Source of the DNA: Nitrospiraceae bacterium
GTDB taxonomy: Bacteria; Nitrospirota; Nitrospiria; Nitrospirales; Nitrospiraceae
Length of the DNA stretch: 42,098 nt
Direction of reading: 5' to 3'
Assembly (NCBI GenBank): GCA_013140715.1
Contig: JABFSG010000055.1
Location: 1 to 42,098 of the forward strand
Shown here: positions 1-7,686 of the stretch, one piece after another
Layout: the number at the start of each line of letters is the position of its first letter
How positions within the stretch are numbered: position 1 is the stretch's first letter
Notes under the pieces: model-generated
What the model was told of the DNA's origin: nothing
Seen by the model: only the letters and a program-made list of their open reading frames with translations
The model's database searches: none
Position numbers and translations under genes: made by a program

Positions 1-697
1 TGATTTGGTTGATGAGTCCCGGCTGGCGTTTGTTTTGTGCCTGCATTTGATAGCCAAAATCCATATTGAACTGTTCCGTGAATTGGCGGTTCATCCCGAG
101 GAAAAATCTGTTTTCATCGAATCCTGAGTCAGGACCATTTCCCACGGAGTTCACATTCACGAAAAATTCATCGAACACGACGATCGCCCATTCTGGGGCA
201 TCCGGTAGCGGAAAGTCACCGCGCAACATCGTTCGTGATCGCACGGAGACACCATCCGTATGTTCTATGAATCGTTCTTCCAGCCTGGGTCGAATGAGAA
301 CTTTAACGAATGGATACTTGCGAGCGTAGAGCAGTTGCTGCCACACGTAGTTTTCTTCGGTAAAGCGAGGCTGATAATTTCCGTACCATGCGTACCCCTG
401 CCACAGGGAAAGCTGATCAGTGAGTTTGTAACCGACAGCTGGGCGAAGAACGAGTTGAGTTAATGTCGATACGTCATTTCCAAATCGGGGGCTCACCTCC
501 ATGTACCCGATGAATGAAGGTGAAAGGGGAAAGGTCAAATAGACCGGCGACCACAGACGGAAGTCCTGGTTCACGGTTGAGTCAGCCTGGACTACCGAAA
601 CGGTGCTGCCCGCCAGGCTCCATGCCATCATGCCAATCAATACGCACGTGAGACCCGAAAGCGATCGCCTCTTATGAACTGAACCAAATCTTCCCAA
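1..697 (-). CDS. DUF2490-like outer-membrane protein, partial (C-terminus outside window)
   Basis: I translated this reading frame from the reverse strand. It stays open from a TTG at 697 to the window edge. A GGAG lies 6 bases upstream of the TTG, and the N-terminus (HKRRSLSG..VLIGMMAWSLAG) has a basic start and a hydrophobic core, so it reads as a signal peptide. In-frame ATGs at 631 and 628 are alternatives but would cut off the basic part. The mature part alternates aromatic and polar residues as beta-barrels do (for example LWQGYAWYGNYQPRF and RFFLGMNRQF). It resembles the DUF2490 family, predicted outer-membrane proteins of unknown function. About 232 residues are visible. Family assignment is from general resemblance. 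Confidence 0.6.
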   Translation of the reverse strand, partial: MGRFGSVHKRRSLSGLTCVLIGMMAWSLAGSTVSVVQADSTVNQDFRLWSPVYLTFPLSPSFIGYMEVSPRFGNDVSTLTQLVLRPAVGYKLTDQLSLWQGYAWYGNYQPRFTEENYVWQQLLYARKYPFVKVLIRPRLEERFIEHTDGVSVRSRTMLRGDFPLPDAPEWAIVVFDEFFVNVNSVGNGPDSGFDENRFFLGMNRQFTEQFNMDFGYQMQAQNKRQPGLINQI

Positions 698-762
698 TCC
701 TCACTCCGATGCTTAGCGAGCCCGCCCCTTTATTGGCTTTGGTCCCATTTCCGAGACGGTTC

Positions 763-912
763 TTAACTAGAACGGACGGTGTCTTTGGCGGCCTGGATCA
801 CCTGACCTTGTTCAACAAACTCATTCGGCGTCAGGTGGCCGAGCAAGCTGTGACGGCGGTGGTGACTATAGTCGAACCGCAATTCTACTTTATCAGATCG
901 TCCTAACGCCAT
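763..912 (-). pseudogene. Remnant of an IS3-family transposase (OrfB C-terminus)
   Basis: The reverse strand encodes 49 residues including ELRFDYSHHRRHSLLGHLTP followed by NEFVEQ. This matches the C-terminal end of IS3-family OrfB integrases, where the pattern YN.HRPHSSLGYLTPxEF is typical. A stop precedes the fragment and no DDE core is present, so it is a decayed 3' end. A further piece in another frame just upstream (DFPFVEEWR, about 907-933) suggests a frameshift. I could not identify the terminal inverted repeats. Confidence 0.7.
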
Positions 913-1243
913 TCCTCAACGAACGGAAAGTCTTTCTTTAGGGGATAGCCTAGTTTTCAAGAACTCCCCTCGTTGTGTTCTAAAGGGACCTGTCATGTGA
1001 TGCCTGGGCCAGAGGGTTCCGTGCTCGAAGGGAATTCCTCGGTCTAGTTTTCGCGCATGTTTGAGTGAATCCCCTTCCATCGATTTTTTCTACACTCAGA
1101 AGCCGAGTGTCTGTCGTTGGGCTTCTTCACCCAGTTGAAGCAGTTCGAATAAACTTGGGACACTTCTAAGAACTATGATAGTTAATCCGCAAGAAAAGAG
1201 GAAAAGTTGTAGGGAGGGGCGCTGTACTCGTGAGAGGGACGGG
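913..1243. other. Intergenic region, no gene recognised
   Basis: About 330 bases between the transposase remnant and the antiporter gene. It has no convincing ORF, tRNA or riboswitch. It presumably holds the antiporter promoter, but I see no clear -35/-10 pair. Confidence 0.4.
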
Positions 1244-2599
1244 ATGTTGAGCTTTACGGATCACTGGATAGGCTACCTGGCATTAGCGGTGTTTCTGGCC
1301 GCCTATGTGCTGGTGATTGTCGAGGAACATCTTGATCTGCGGAAATCCAAACCCGTCATGGTGGCGGCAGGGGCGATCTGGATACTGACGGCTATCGCCT
1401 ATGCCTCTCAACACCAATCCCATGCCGTTGCCGAAATCCTGCGGCATAATCTGTTGGAATATGCTGAGCTGCTGCTGTTTCTTCTTTCCGCCATGACGTT
1501 CATCAATACCATGGCAGAGCGAAACATCTTCACGGCTTTGCGGACAGGCCTCGTTGCATTAGGCCTGTCCTTACGCACTGTGTTTTGGCTGACCGGCTTG
1601 CTGGCTTTTTTCATATCCCCTGTCGCGGACAATCTGACGACAGCGCTGGTAATGGGAGCCGTGGTCATGGCCATGGGCGCAGGCAACGGACGATTCATCA
1701 GCGCTGCCTGTGTCAATGTGGTGGTCGCGGCCAACGCGGGCGGCGCGTTCAGCCCCTTTGGTGACATCACAACCCTCATGGTTTGGCAAAAAGGCGTCGT
1801 TCAATTCGGCGATTTTTTCGCGTTGTTCGTTCCCTCGCTCATCAACTGGCTTGTTCCGGCGGCCCTGATCTCCATGACGATTCCACATGAGAAGCCGTCA
1901 GCCAGAATAGAACCAGTGGAGGTCAAGTATGGCGGCTATGTCATCGTGTTGCTATTTCTCATCACCATAGCCGGAACGGTGCTTCTGCATCATTTTCTCG
2001 AGATCCCTCCGTTTCTTGGCATGATGACCGGGCTGGGCATTCTTAAATCCTATGGTTATTTTCTCCGGCGCAAGGAGCTGGACGAATGGAAGCAAGTCCC
2101 CGAGTTCGATGGCGCCGTCAGCCTCAATGTCGTGTACAAGCCCGCAGTCAAGCCGTTCGATGTGTTCATCAGTATGAAGCGTGTGGAATGGGATACGCTG
2201 ATGTTCTTCTACGGCATTATGCTCTGCGTCGGCGGGCTTGGCGCATTGGGGTATCTGGCCACGCTTTCGGATCTTCTCTATAAGGATTTGGGCGCCACAA
2301 CCGCAAATATCCTCGTCGGGATTCTTTCAGCAGTCATCGACAACATCCCCGTCATGTTTGCGGTGTTGAGCATGAACCCGGAGATGAGCCTCGGCCAATG
2401 GCTGTTGGTGACGTTGACCGCCGGTGTCGGCGGATCGTTGTTGTCCATTGGGTCGGCAGCGGGGGTGGCGCTCATGGGGCAGGCACGAGGAATTTATACG
2501 TTCTCTTCACACCTGAAGTGGATCTGGGCGATTGCCTTGGGCTATGCCGCAAGTATCGCCGTTCATCTCGCCCTGAATGGCGCCCTCTTCGGTCCATAG
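1244..2599 (+). CDS. nhaD: NhaD-type Na+/H+ antiporter
   Basis: An integral inner-membrane protein of 451 residues with about 11-12 hydrophobic segments, in the ion transporter (ArsB/NhaD) superfamily. Two hallmark half-helix motifs are visible: ADNLTT at residues 128-133, and IDNIP in the second half. They form the pseudo-symmetric ion-binding core typical of NhaD proteins. The expected role is exchange of cytoplasmic Na+ (or Li+) for protons, giving pH and salt homeostasis. The frame extends upstream to 1175, but the ATG at 1244 gives the normal family length, starts just before the first hydrophobic helix and follows a GAGAGGG purine tract. No partner gene lies beside it. The substrate is inferred from the family. 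Confidence 0.88.
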   Translation: MLSFTDHWIGYLALAVFLAAYVLVIVEEHLDLRKSKPVMVAAGAIWILTAIAYASQHQSHAVAEILRHNLLEYAELLLFLLSAMTFINTMAERNIFTALRTGLVALGLSLRTVFWLTGLLAFFISPVADNLTTALVMGAVVMAMGAGNGRFISAACVNVVVAANAGGAFSPFGDITTLMVWQKGVVQFGDFFALFVPSLINWLVPAALISMTIPHEKPSARIEPVEVKYGGYVIVLLFLITIAGTVLLHHFLEIPPFLGMMTGLGILKSYGYFLRRKELDEWKQVPEFDGAVSLNVVYKPAVKPFDVFISMKRVEWDTLMFFYGIMLCVGGLGALGYLATLSDLLYKDLGATTANILVGILSAVIDNIPVMFAVLSMNPEMSLGQWLLVTLTAGVGGSLLSIGSAAGVALMGQARGIYTFSSHLKWIWAIALGYAASIAVHLALNGALFGP

Positions 2600-2774
2600 C
2601 CCGTATGGTTCGTGGCGGTTCGTCACGAAGTAGCAGACTGCACGCGACAAGCACGACTCGCGTGACATATAAGCTCTTTTCCTACCTATCGCGCTTTTTT
2701 GCTTGTGTCGCCTGAGTCAAGCATCGGCTTGCCACAGAAGTATTCTTCAATAATGCGGGATGATGCTCAGTTGC

Positions 2775-3944
2775 TCAGCGGCGGCGGTCAGGAACACAGA
2801 GAATGTCGGAGCAGTGAGCTACCTTGAGATTGCCGTTGGTCGCATCGTAGTAGCTGATGAGGCCGAAGCGATCCGCTCCGATGGTCAGGGAGGTGTCTCG
2901 ACCGACCTCGCCAGCACTGTCCAGGGTGGTGAGGGTGGCAGCAGTGCAGGCCCGGTTGGAGCAGTGGGCCACCTTGAGGGTATGGTTGGTCTCGTCATGG
3001 TAACTGATGAGGCCTAGGCCGTCGGCTCCAAGAGTGACAGCGGTGTCCTGACCAACCTTGCCTGCACGATCTAGGGTGGTGAGGGTGGCAGCAGTGCAGG
3101 CCCGGTTGGAGCAGTGGGCCACCTTGAGGACATGGTTGGTCGAGTCGTGGTAGCTGATGAGGCCCAGGCCGTCAGCTCCGATGGTCACGGAAGTAAATTG
3201 ACCGACTTCGCCGGTGCTATCCAGGGTGGTGAGGGTAGCGGCGGTGCAGGCCCGGTTGGAACAGTGGGCTACCTTGAGGTTGCCGTTGATCGCGTCGTAG
3301 TAGCTGATGAGACCTAGGCCATCGGCCCCGATGGTCACGGAGGTGTCTTGACCGACGTCCCCGGCGCTATCCAGGGTGGTAAGGGTGGCAGAGCTGCAGG
3401 CCCGATTGGAGCAGTGAGCCACCTTGAGATTGCCGTTGATCACGTCGTAGTAGCTGATGAGGCCCAGGCCGTCGGCTCCGATGGCTACGGAAGTCGATTG
3501 ACCGATATCACCGGTGTCGTCTAGGGTGGTAAGGGTGGCAGAGCTGCAGGCCCGATTGGAGCAGTGAGCCACCTTGAGGTTGCGATTGTTGGTCGAGGCG
3601 TAGTAGCTGATGAGGCCCAGGCCGTCGGCTCCGATGGCTACGGAAGTGAATTGGCCGACATCACCGGTGTCGTCTAGGGTGGTAAGGGTGGCAGAGCTGC
3701 AGGCCCGATTGGAGCAGTGAGCCACCTTGAGGGTACGATTGGCCACATCGTGGTAAGCGATGAGGCCCAAGCCGTCAGCCCCCATGGCAACGGAGGTGAA
3801 CTGGCCGACGTCGCCTGGGCCGTCCAGGGTGGAGAGAGTGACTCCCCGATGCGCAAGACCGGTGTCGTCCGCTCCGATAGTGAGGGGCAGCCCGAAGCCC
3901 AGGAGAAGCCCAACTCCCAAAACAAAACAAGTGTTTCTGGGCAT
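2775..3944 (-). CDS. Secreted seven-repeat protein, probable seven-bladed beta-propeller
   Basis: The ATG at 3944 is preceded by AAGGA about 9 bases upstream and starts a signal peptide (MPRNTCFVLGVGLLLGFGLP), giving 389 residues; the frame extends to 4031 without a better site. The mature protein is almost entirely seven tandem copies of a 50-residue unit of the form TLTTLD..GDVGQ.TSV.IGADGLGLISYYD...LKVAHCSNRAC. The DNA period is exactly 150 bases. Each full unit has a Cys pair in HCSNRAC, likely a disulfide since the protein is exported. GLGLISYYD..NGNLKVA resembles the hISYYD..ngdLkyA strands of secreted bacterial and archaeal propeller proteins. The last unit is altered at its end (HCSDILC). 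Function unknown; surface or periplasmic binding is a guess. Confidence 0.8.
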   Translation of the reverse strand: MPRNTCFVLGVGLLLGFGLPLTIGADDTGLAHRGVTLSTLDGPGDVGQFTSVAMGADGLGLIAYHDVANRTLKVAHCSNRACSSATLTTLDDTGDVGQFTSVAIGADGLGLISYYASTNNRNLKVAHCSNRACSSATLTTLDDTGDIGQSTSVAIGADGLGLISYYDVINGNLKVAHCSNRACSSATLTTLDSAGDVGQDTSVTIGADGLGLISYYDAINGNLKVAHCSNRACTAATLTTLDSTGEVGQFTSVTIGADGLGLISYHDSTNHVLKVAHCSNRACTAATLTTLDRAGKVGQDTAVTLGADGLGLISYHDETNHTLKVAHCSNRACTAATLTTLDSAGEVGRDTSLTIGADRFGLISYYDATNGNLKVAHCSDILCVPDRRR

Positions 3945-4230
3945 CGTTATCGTCCTTCTCGCCCGGTCTTCTCTTAGTACTGCTCGTATTAGCCGTTGGT
4001 AATTATTAAGTATAGACGAATCAAAACACATCTTCCAGCGATTCCCGTCACAATCGGGGTCAATTCATACCGGGTTGGTACGGAGAGCACGCTTCCTTTG
4101 CACAATGTTTTCTATTGTAAGGTCTTGCCAGACTGATAGTCCCTCGGTACTGGTCCATCTTTCCTAACATTACGTCTTCCTATCTGTGTGCGCCGACGAT
4201 ACATTTATCGGCTTGCTTGTGACCGTTGTC

Positions 4231-4264
4231 CCTAAGAGTCCCTAACTGTCCTAAGCAGGCCTAA
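4231..4264. repeat. Four helically phased CCTAA repeats upstream of the phage early operon
   Basis: CCTAA occurs at 4231, 4241, 4250 and 4260, that is at 10-, 9- and 10-base spacing, on one face of the helix. Three copies are preceded by GT or TC (gtCCTAAg-like). They lie about 80 bases before the first phage gene. This is the pattern of iterons or repressor sites. The rest of 3945-4341 shows no gene. Confidence 0.5.
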
Positions 4265-4341
4265 GTAGGGTACTTCCCATCATCATCTCACACCGGTATG
4301 GTCAGCCCTGTGCTGAGCCGGACCGAACGAAAGGACGGGGC

Positions 4342-4650
4342 ATGAAGAAGGATGTGCTCACGGTGAAGGAATTGGCGGCGGAACTCCGCATGAGCCCGAA
4401 GTCGATCCAGCGAGCCTATCGCAAGGAGGAGATCCCCGTAGAATGGTTAGGTCGTATGGCCCGATTCAATCTCGCGAAAGTCCGGCGGGCGATGGAACGG
4501 AACGGACGCAGCCGCATGCGGCGGCTTAACGGCAACAGTGGAAGTGCGGGCGCGACTGCCGGCCAAGGCCGGCGGCGCGGCCCGAAGAACAGCCCCCGCT
4601 CGGTAAAACGGGGGCGGAATTTCCAAGGTTCCACACGGAGGGTCTCATGA
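4342..4650 (+). CDS. Small helix-turn-helix (excisionase/MerR-like) phage protein
   Basis: A 102-residue protein. Its N-terminal 55 residues (LTVKELAAELRMSPKSIQRA, then a wing-like EEIPVEWLGRMARFN) fit a winged helix-turn-helix of the excisionase/HTH_17 type. The C-terminal half is low-complexity and basic (RSRMRRLNGNSG..GQGRRRG), and its DNA is dominated by inverted repeats, so that half may be constrained more by DNA structure than by protein. AAGGA lies upstream of the ATG. The stop overlaps the rep start (ATGA at 4647-4650), so the two are translationally coupled. Likely a regulator or accessory factor for replication or excision; target unknown. Confidence 0.7.
   Translation: MKKDVLTVKELAAELRMSPKSIQRAYRKEEIPVEWLGRMARFNLAKVRRAMERNGRSRMRRLNGNSGSAGATAGQGRRRGPKNSPRSVKRGRNFQGSTRRVS
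4511..4615. repeat. Cluster of three strong inverted repeats directly upstream of rep
   Basis: Three hairpins follow one another: a perfect 12-base palindrome GCCGCATGCGGC at 4511-4522; GCCGGCC/GGCCGGC with a 2-base centre at 4558-4573; and GCCCCCG (4592-4598) pairing with CGGGGGC (4609-4615). They overlap the low-complexity 3' end of the preceding gene and sit 32 bases before the rep start. Such a cluster could be a rolling-circle origin or packaging hairpin, or an attenuator of rep. Confidence 0.55.
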
Positions 4651-5684
4651 GTGCATGGACGTGTTCACTCGGCTGGTTCCGCTTTACCGTGTCTGACTCG
4701 ACCGCTGATGAGGTGATCGCACGTGTGGGCGGGGAGTGGATCAAGGATAAAAAAGGCTTTCTGGGCTACCGGCAAGGCTGGTTGTCCCGTGGGTCTGCAG
4801 GAGGATTAGGCCGGATCGGGACGGCAGCCACCTGGGCCCCGCGTGAAGTGCATGTCGATCTCTCGCAAGAGTTGATCAGTGACTGGATCTATCAGAAGTT
4901 TCACGACGTGGCGACGTGGGTCTTTGAAAAGAAGGGACATTTCGGGCGCATTGATGTGGCGCTCGATGATCGGAACGGGGTGATCGATGTGGATCGCATC
5001 TATGCGTCAGTGAAGGCAGGTAACTGTGTCTCGCACTTCCGTCAATCTCGCTTGATTGCGGGCCTGGATCTGGGCTCGGGCTTGGACACGGGCAAGACCC
5101 TGTGCATGGGGTCCCGCCAGTCGGACACCTATCTCCGGATCTACGACAAAGCCGCGGAACAGAAATCGAAGGATCGACCGGTTGAAGGCACCTGGATCCG
5201 CTGGGAAATGGAATGGAAGTCAGAACGTGCCGATGCCGTGGGCATGGCCTTGTCCGGGCTCGATCAGGACCAATTCCAGAAGTACATCGTCGGGGTGTTT
5301 CGGAGTGCCTTGGATTTTCGCGACTGTACACGCGCCGATGATCCGAAGGATCGGTATTACGCGCCGTTGTTGGACTGGTGGAAAGTCCTGACAGAGGGGA
5401 TGCAGCGGGCCCGGTTGGAGATCGCGAAATCCGTGCAGAAGATCGAAGACGTGAAACGGTGGGCGGAAAAGAGTTTGGCTCCAATGTTGGGGCTGCTCTG
5501 TGCGCATCCAGAGGCGGGGGAGCAGTGGTTGGTCAGCATCATGGTCGAGGGGGTGGAACGATGGGGAGGCAAACACCTGGGGTTGCTCGCCAGCGGTCAG
5601 GAAGCGCGACGGCTCCGAAAGAAGTTGCGGGAGTGGAATCCCAGGAACGGATTCTCTGCCGCGTCTGCCGAACCGGCGAGCTAA
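4647..5684 (+). CDS. Phage replication initiation protein (Rep_trans-like)
   Basis: A 345-residue protein similar to Rep_trans/pRepII-type initiators found in many inoviruses and rolling-circle plasmids. Visible motifs are GRIDVALDD (residues 101-109), the acidic metal-binding strand, and YLRIYDKAAE (162-171), followed by the basic/acidic strand RWEMEWKSERA; the combination .LRIYDK..E is diagnostic of this family. It would nick the plus-strand origin of the double-stranded replicative form and start rolling-circle replication. The ATG overlaps the stop of the HTH gene. I cannot tell the catalytic tyrosine with certainty. The origin is probably in the hairpin cluster just upstream. Confidence 0.85.
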   Translation: MSAWTCSLGWFRFTVSDSTADEVIARVGGEWIKDKKGFLGYRQGWLSRGSAGGLGRIGTAATWAPREVHVDLSQELISDWIYQKFHDVATWVFEKKGHFGRIDVALDDRNGVIDVDRIYASVKAGNCVSHFRQSRLIAGLDLGSGLDTGKTLCMGSRQSDTYLRIYDKAAEQKSKDRPVEGTWIRWEMEWKSERADAVGMALSGLDQDQFQKYIVGVFRSALDFRDCTRADDPKDRYYAPLLDWWKVLTEGMQRARLEIAKSVQKIEDVKRWAEKSLAPMLGLLCAHPEAGEQWLVSIMVEGVERWGGKHLGLLASGQEARRLRKKLREWNPRNGFSAASAEPAS

Positions 5685-5812
5685 GGCTGTACATGTGCGG
5701 GCCGCGATGTCGTGGCCGGTGTCAAGCCTGCGGCACCGTGTTCGTGTTTCTGTGGTCCTGTTATCGACAGGGCTGGTTTCAATGGACGAATGAAAGGGGG
5801 AAGCATGTCTAA
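5633..5812 (+). CDS. Candidate 59-residue zinc-ribbon-like phage protein overlapping rep
   Basis: This frame overlaps the last 52 bases of rep, starting at a GTG, and ends inside the next gene with an 8-base overlap (ATGTCTAA, 5805-5812), the coupling arrangement used elsewhere in this operon. The product has cysteine pairs in LCRVC and CRGRCQACG plus single Cys in YMCGPRC, a pattern suggestive of a small zinc ribbon or zinc finger (compare Com-like phage proteins), followed by an aromatic segment with FVFLWSCYRQGWFQW. The region between rep and the ssDNA-binding gene would otherwise be an unusually long gap for this phage. No strong ribosome site is seen and the start is uncertain. Function unknown. 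Confidence 0.5.
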   Translation: MESQERILCRVCRTGELRLYMCGPRCRGRCQACGTVFVFLWSCYRQGWFQWTNERGKHV

Positions 5813-6092
5813 GTTTGTTGCCAATTGTGTGGTCATGGGGGTGAAGTCGAAGCCGAGCCAGGATGGGACGCGGACCTATCGGACCGCGATGCTCTACTTC
5901 GATGAGGATACGACCAGCCTGGAGGGCAGTATCTCCGACGAGCACGAGCATCTCTACAAGCTGATGGAGGCGAACAAGATGAAGCCCTGTCACCTCACTG
6001 TGAATCTTCGGGAATACAAAGGGCAACGGTTCATCGATGTGACCGGTTATTCCCCGACGGGTGCGGTCTCGCTTCCGCCGGCCAGTAAATAG
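5805..6092 (+). CDS. Phage single-stranded-DNA-binding protein (gpV-like)
   Basis: A 95-residue protein beginning at the ATG at 5805 behind AAAGGGGG; the frame runs further upstream but would overlap rep. Size, position directly after rep, and a beta-rich pattern (VANCVVMGVKSKPSQDG.RTYRTAMLYFD, CHLTVNLREYKGQRFIDVTG) fit the filamentous-phage ssDNA-binding proteins that coat the newly made plus strand and switch replication to packaging. Recognition is by context and general pattern rather than by a catalytic motif. It is followed by AGAAGAGAGAGAGG purine-rich DNA that serves the next small gene. Confidence 0.7.
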   Translation: MSKFVANCVVMGVKSKPSQDGTRTYRTAMLYFDEDTTSLEGSISDEHEHLYKLMEANKMKPCHLTVNLREYKGQRFIDVTGYSPTGAVSLPPASK

Positions 6093-6119
6093 AAGAGAGA
6101 GAGGAGAAGGGGACGAACG

Positions 6120-6215
6120 ATGGTCTGGACCGTACTCACAGTCGTCAATCAGTTGGAGTTTGCAGCCTTGTTCGTCCTCTGTTTCCTGATGGGGATCGTA
6201 TGCGGAAAGTTCTAA
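6120..6215 (+). CDS. 31-residue single-TM phage protein
   Basis: ATG at 6120 follows GAGGAGAAGGGGA. The product consists almost only of one hydrophobic helix (residues 3-28, with LEFAALFVLCFLMGIVCG) and ends with KF. Its stop overlaps the pIII-like start by 16 bases. Tiny hydrophobic proteins placed between the ssDNA-binding and adsorption genes are usual in inoviruses, where they act as minor capsid (pVII/pIX-like) proteins. No sequence family is recognisable at this length. Confidence 0.65.
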   Translation: MVWTVLTVVNQLEFAALFVLCFLMGIVCGKF

Positions 6216-7411
6216 CCACGTGTGTCTACGTGCTCTTGACGGAAATGATCGCCATGTACTTGGTGGTCAATCCTGTCTATGCCTTCAATGTGGCGAATTC
6301 GACAACCGGTTATGTTCGAGTGGCAAGCCAAACTTCACAACTTGCCTACATCGCTGTCCAAAGAGCCTCACTGATATCAACACTCGCGCCCGTAATTACT
6401 GCGCCAACGGCAGCATCAGTAGCCATAAGACTAGTAACAGGGCCAGTGGGTTGGACAACCCTAGGTGTGGCTGCAGCCATAACACTGGCTCAGATGTATT
6501 ATACAGCCGCTGAGATCCAATCAATAAAGGATGCGACGCACCAGGTCGGTGGATGGGGATATACCCATAATGGAGTCACGACTCAATTTGCTCAGAACCA
6601 AATAGCAGTGAATAATGCAGACATTCCGGGTCATCCAGGAAATCATTGTAACGGAGACTCAATACGGGGTGAGCCGAATGTATTCACTCCTCCGCAAGGA
6701 ATAACGGGAGTGACGCTGCATCCGTTTTTCAAATTTCACGATGGGTGGTGGTGGTGCCCAAATGTCTATGGCTCAGTGTCGGCGTTACCAGCAGGCCCAG
6801 CGACGATCGCGCAAGTTCAAGCCTATCTGAATAACCTCCCTTCTTCAGATCCAAAGTCAATAGAATCGAACACGCAGAGCGTCGGGCAAGATCAGACAGC
6901 AACACCCGCAGATAATGTAACAACGATACAGGTGACGCCAACAGAAATACCGACGACGGTGAAGCCCGCAACCCAAGTGACAGGCACTGACTCAGTAGTA
7001 GACCCGAATGCGACTGCTCCAGCAGGGCCACAACCGGCGGTGCCCTCCACGCAAACCACGACGACGACCACCACCACGACAACCAACCCGGATGGATCGG
7101 TCACCCAGCACGAGGACTCGACCGGCTCGGTGTCCTGCTCGGCGGGGAATCACGATCAACGCACGTTTGGATCGGTGTTGCAGGACCATATCAACCAGTG
7201 GCAAGGATCGGGACTGTTGAGTGCTCTGAACCTGCTGAAAACTCTGACCTGGCCCACGGCCATTCCGACTTACTCGTTGCAGTCGAATCTGTTGGGCACC
7301 TTCACGCTGGACTTCTCGGCCTGGTCCGGGATGTTGACCGCGATTCGATCGATCATCATTGCGATCGCCGCCTTCGTGGCCTATCGCATTGTCTTTGTGG
7401 GGAACGCATGA
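6200..7411 (+). CDS. pIII-like adsorption/minor coat protein
   Basis: A 403-residue protein with a signal peptide (MRKVLTTCVYVLLTEMIAMY..VYA), an extracellular N-terminal domain with a few Cys, a Thr/Pro-rich linker ending in ten consecutive Thr (about residues 287-297), and a C-terminal hydrophobic anchor (MLTAIRSIIIAIAAFVAYRI). This is the layout of filamentous-phage pIII, the tip protein that binds the host receptor and releases the virion. The N-terminal 260 codons use A-ending and AT-rich codons (ata, aca, cca) far more than the C-terminal part, which returns to the GC-rich style of the neighbouring genes. That suggests the receptor-binding part was exchanged. Its stop overlaps the next start (ATGA). 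Confidence 0.8.
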   Translation: MRKVLTTCVYVLLTEMIAMYLVVNPVYAFNVANSTTGYVRVASQTSQLAYIAVQRASLISTLAPVITAPTAASVAIRLVTGPVGWTTLGVAAAITLAQMYYTAAEIQSIKDATHQVGGWGYTHNGVTTQFAQNQIAVNNADIPGHPGNHCNGDSIRGEPNVFTPPQGITGVTLHPFFKFHDGWWWCPNVYGSVSALPAGPATIAQVQAYLNNLPSSDPKSIESNTQSVGQDQTATPADNVTTIQVTPTEIPTTVKPATQVTGTDSVVDPNATAPAGPQPAVPSTQTTTTTTTTTTNPDGSVTQHEDSTGSVSCSAGNHDQRTFGSVLQDHINQWQGSGLLSALNLLKTLTWPTAIPTYSLQSNLLGTFTLDFSAWSGMLTAIRSIIIAIAAFVAYRIVFVGNA

Positions 7412-7683
7412 CTGCGATCCTCAATCTGATCTATTGCTTTCTGATGGACATGATCCAGAGCTTTCGTGATGTCTGGGTCATCGGGTGGGACTCGGTGCTG
7501 GCTCCTGTCGATGCGCTCGTCGCGTCGGTGGGGACCGGGGGGCTGACCGTGCCGGCGATTGCCAACGAATACGCCTGGATCCTTGGCGCGACCGGCATGA
7601 GTCAAGCGGTGGCGATTGTGGCGGGGGCGATGGGGGTGCGGTTTCTGTTGCAGACGGTGCCCTTTGTCCGGTGGGGGTCATAG
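7408..7683 (+). CDS. pVI-like minor coat protein (DUF2523)
   Basis: A 91-residue protein starting at the ATG that overlaps the pIII stop. It has a hydrophobic N-terminal helix and a second C-terminal membrane segment (MSQAVAIVAGAMGVRFLLQT), with the central N..YAWILGATGMSQA segment typical of DUF2523 proteins. In filamentous phages this protein (pVI) sits with pIII at the virion end and is needed for release from the membrane. Its place between pIII and Zot agrees with that. Confidence 0.78.
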   Translation: MTAILNLIYCFLMDMIQSFRDVWVIGWDSVLAPVDALVASVGTGGLTVPAIANEYAWILGATGMSQAVAIVAGAMGVRFLLQTVPFVRWGS

Positions 7684-7686
7684 GAC

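Noticed and set aside
66..463. Short forward ORFs at the left edge
   Set aside because: They are antisense to the DUF2490-like gene, which has a signal peptide and continuous frame.
4302..4316. TCAGC...GCTGA as an attL copy of the tRNA anticodon stem
   Set aside because: Only the two 5-base arms agree with the tRNA; the loop and flanks differ, too little for an att core.
5220..6026. 268-codon reverse ORF over rep and the ssDNA-binding gene
   Set aside because: Antisense of two well supported genes, no motif, no ribosome site.
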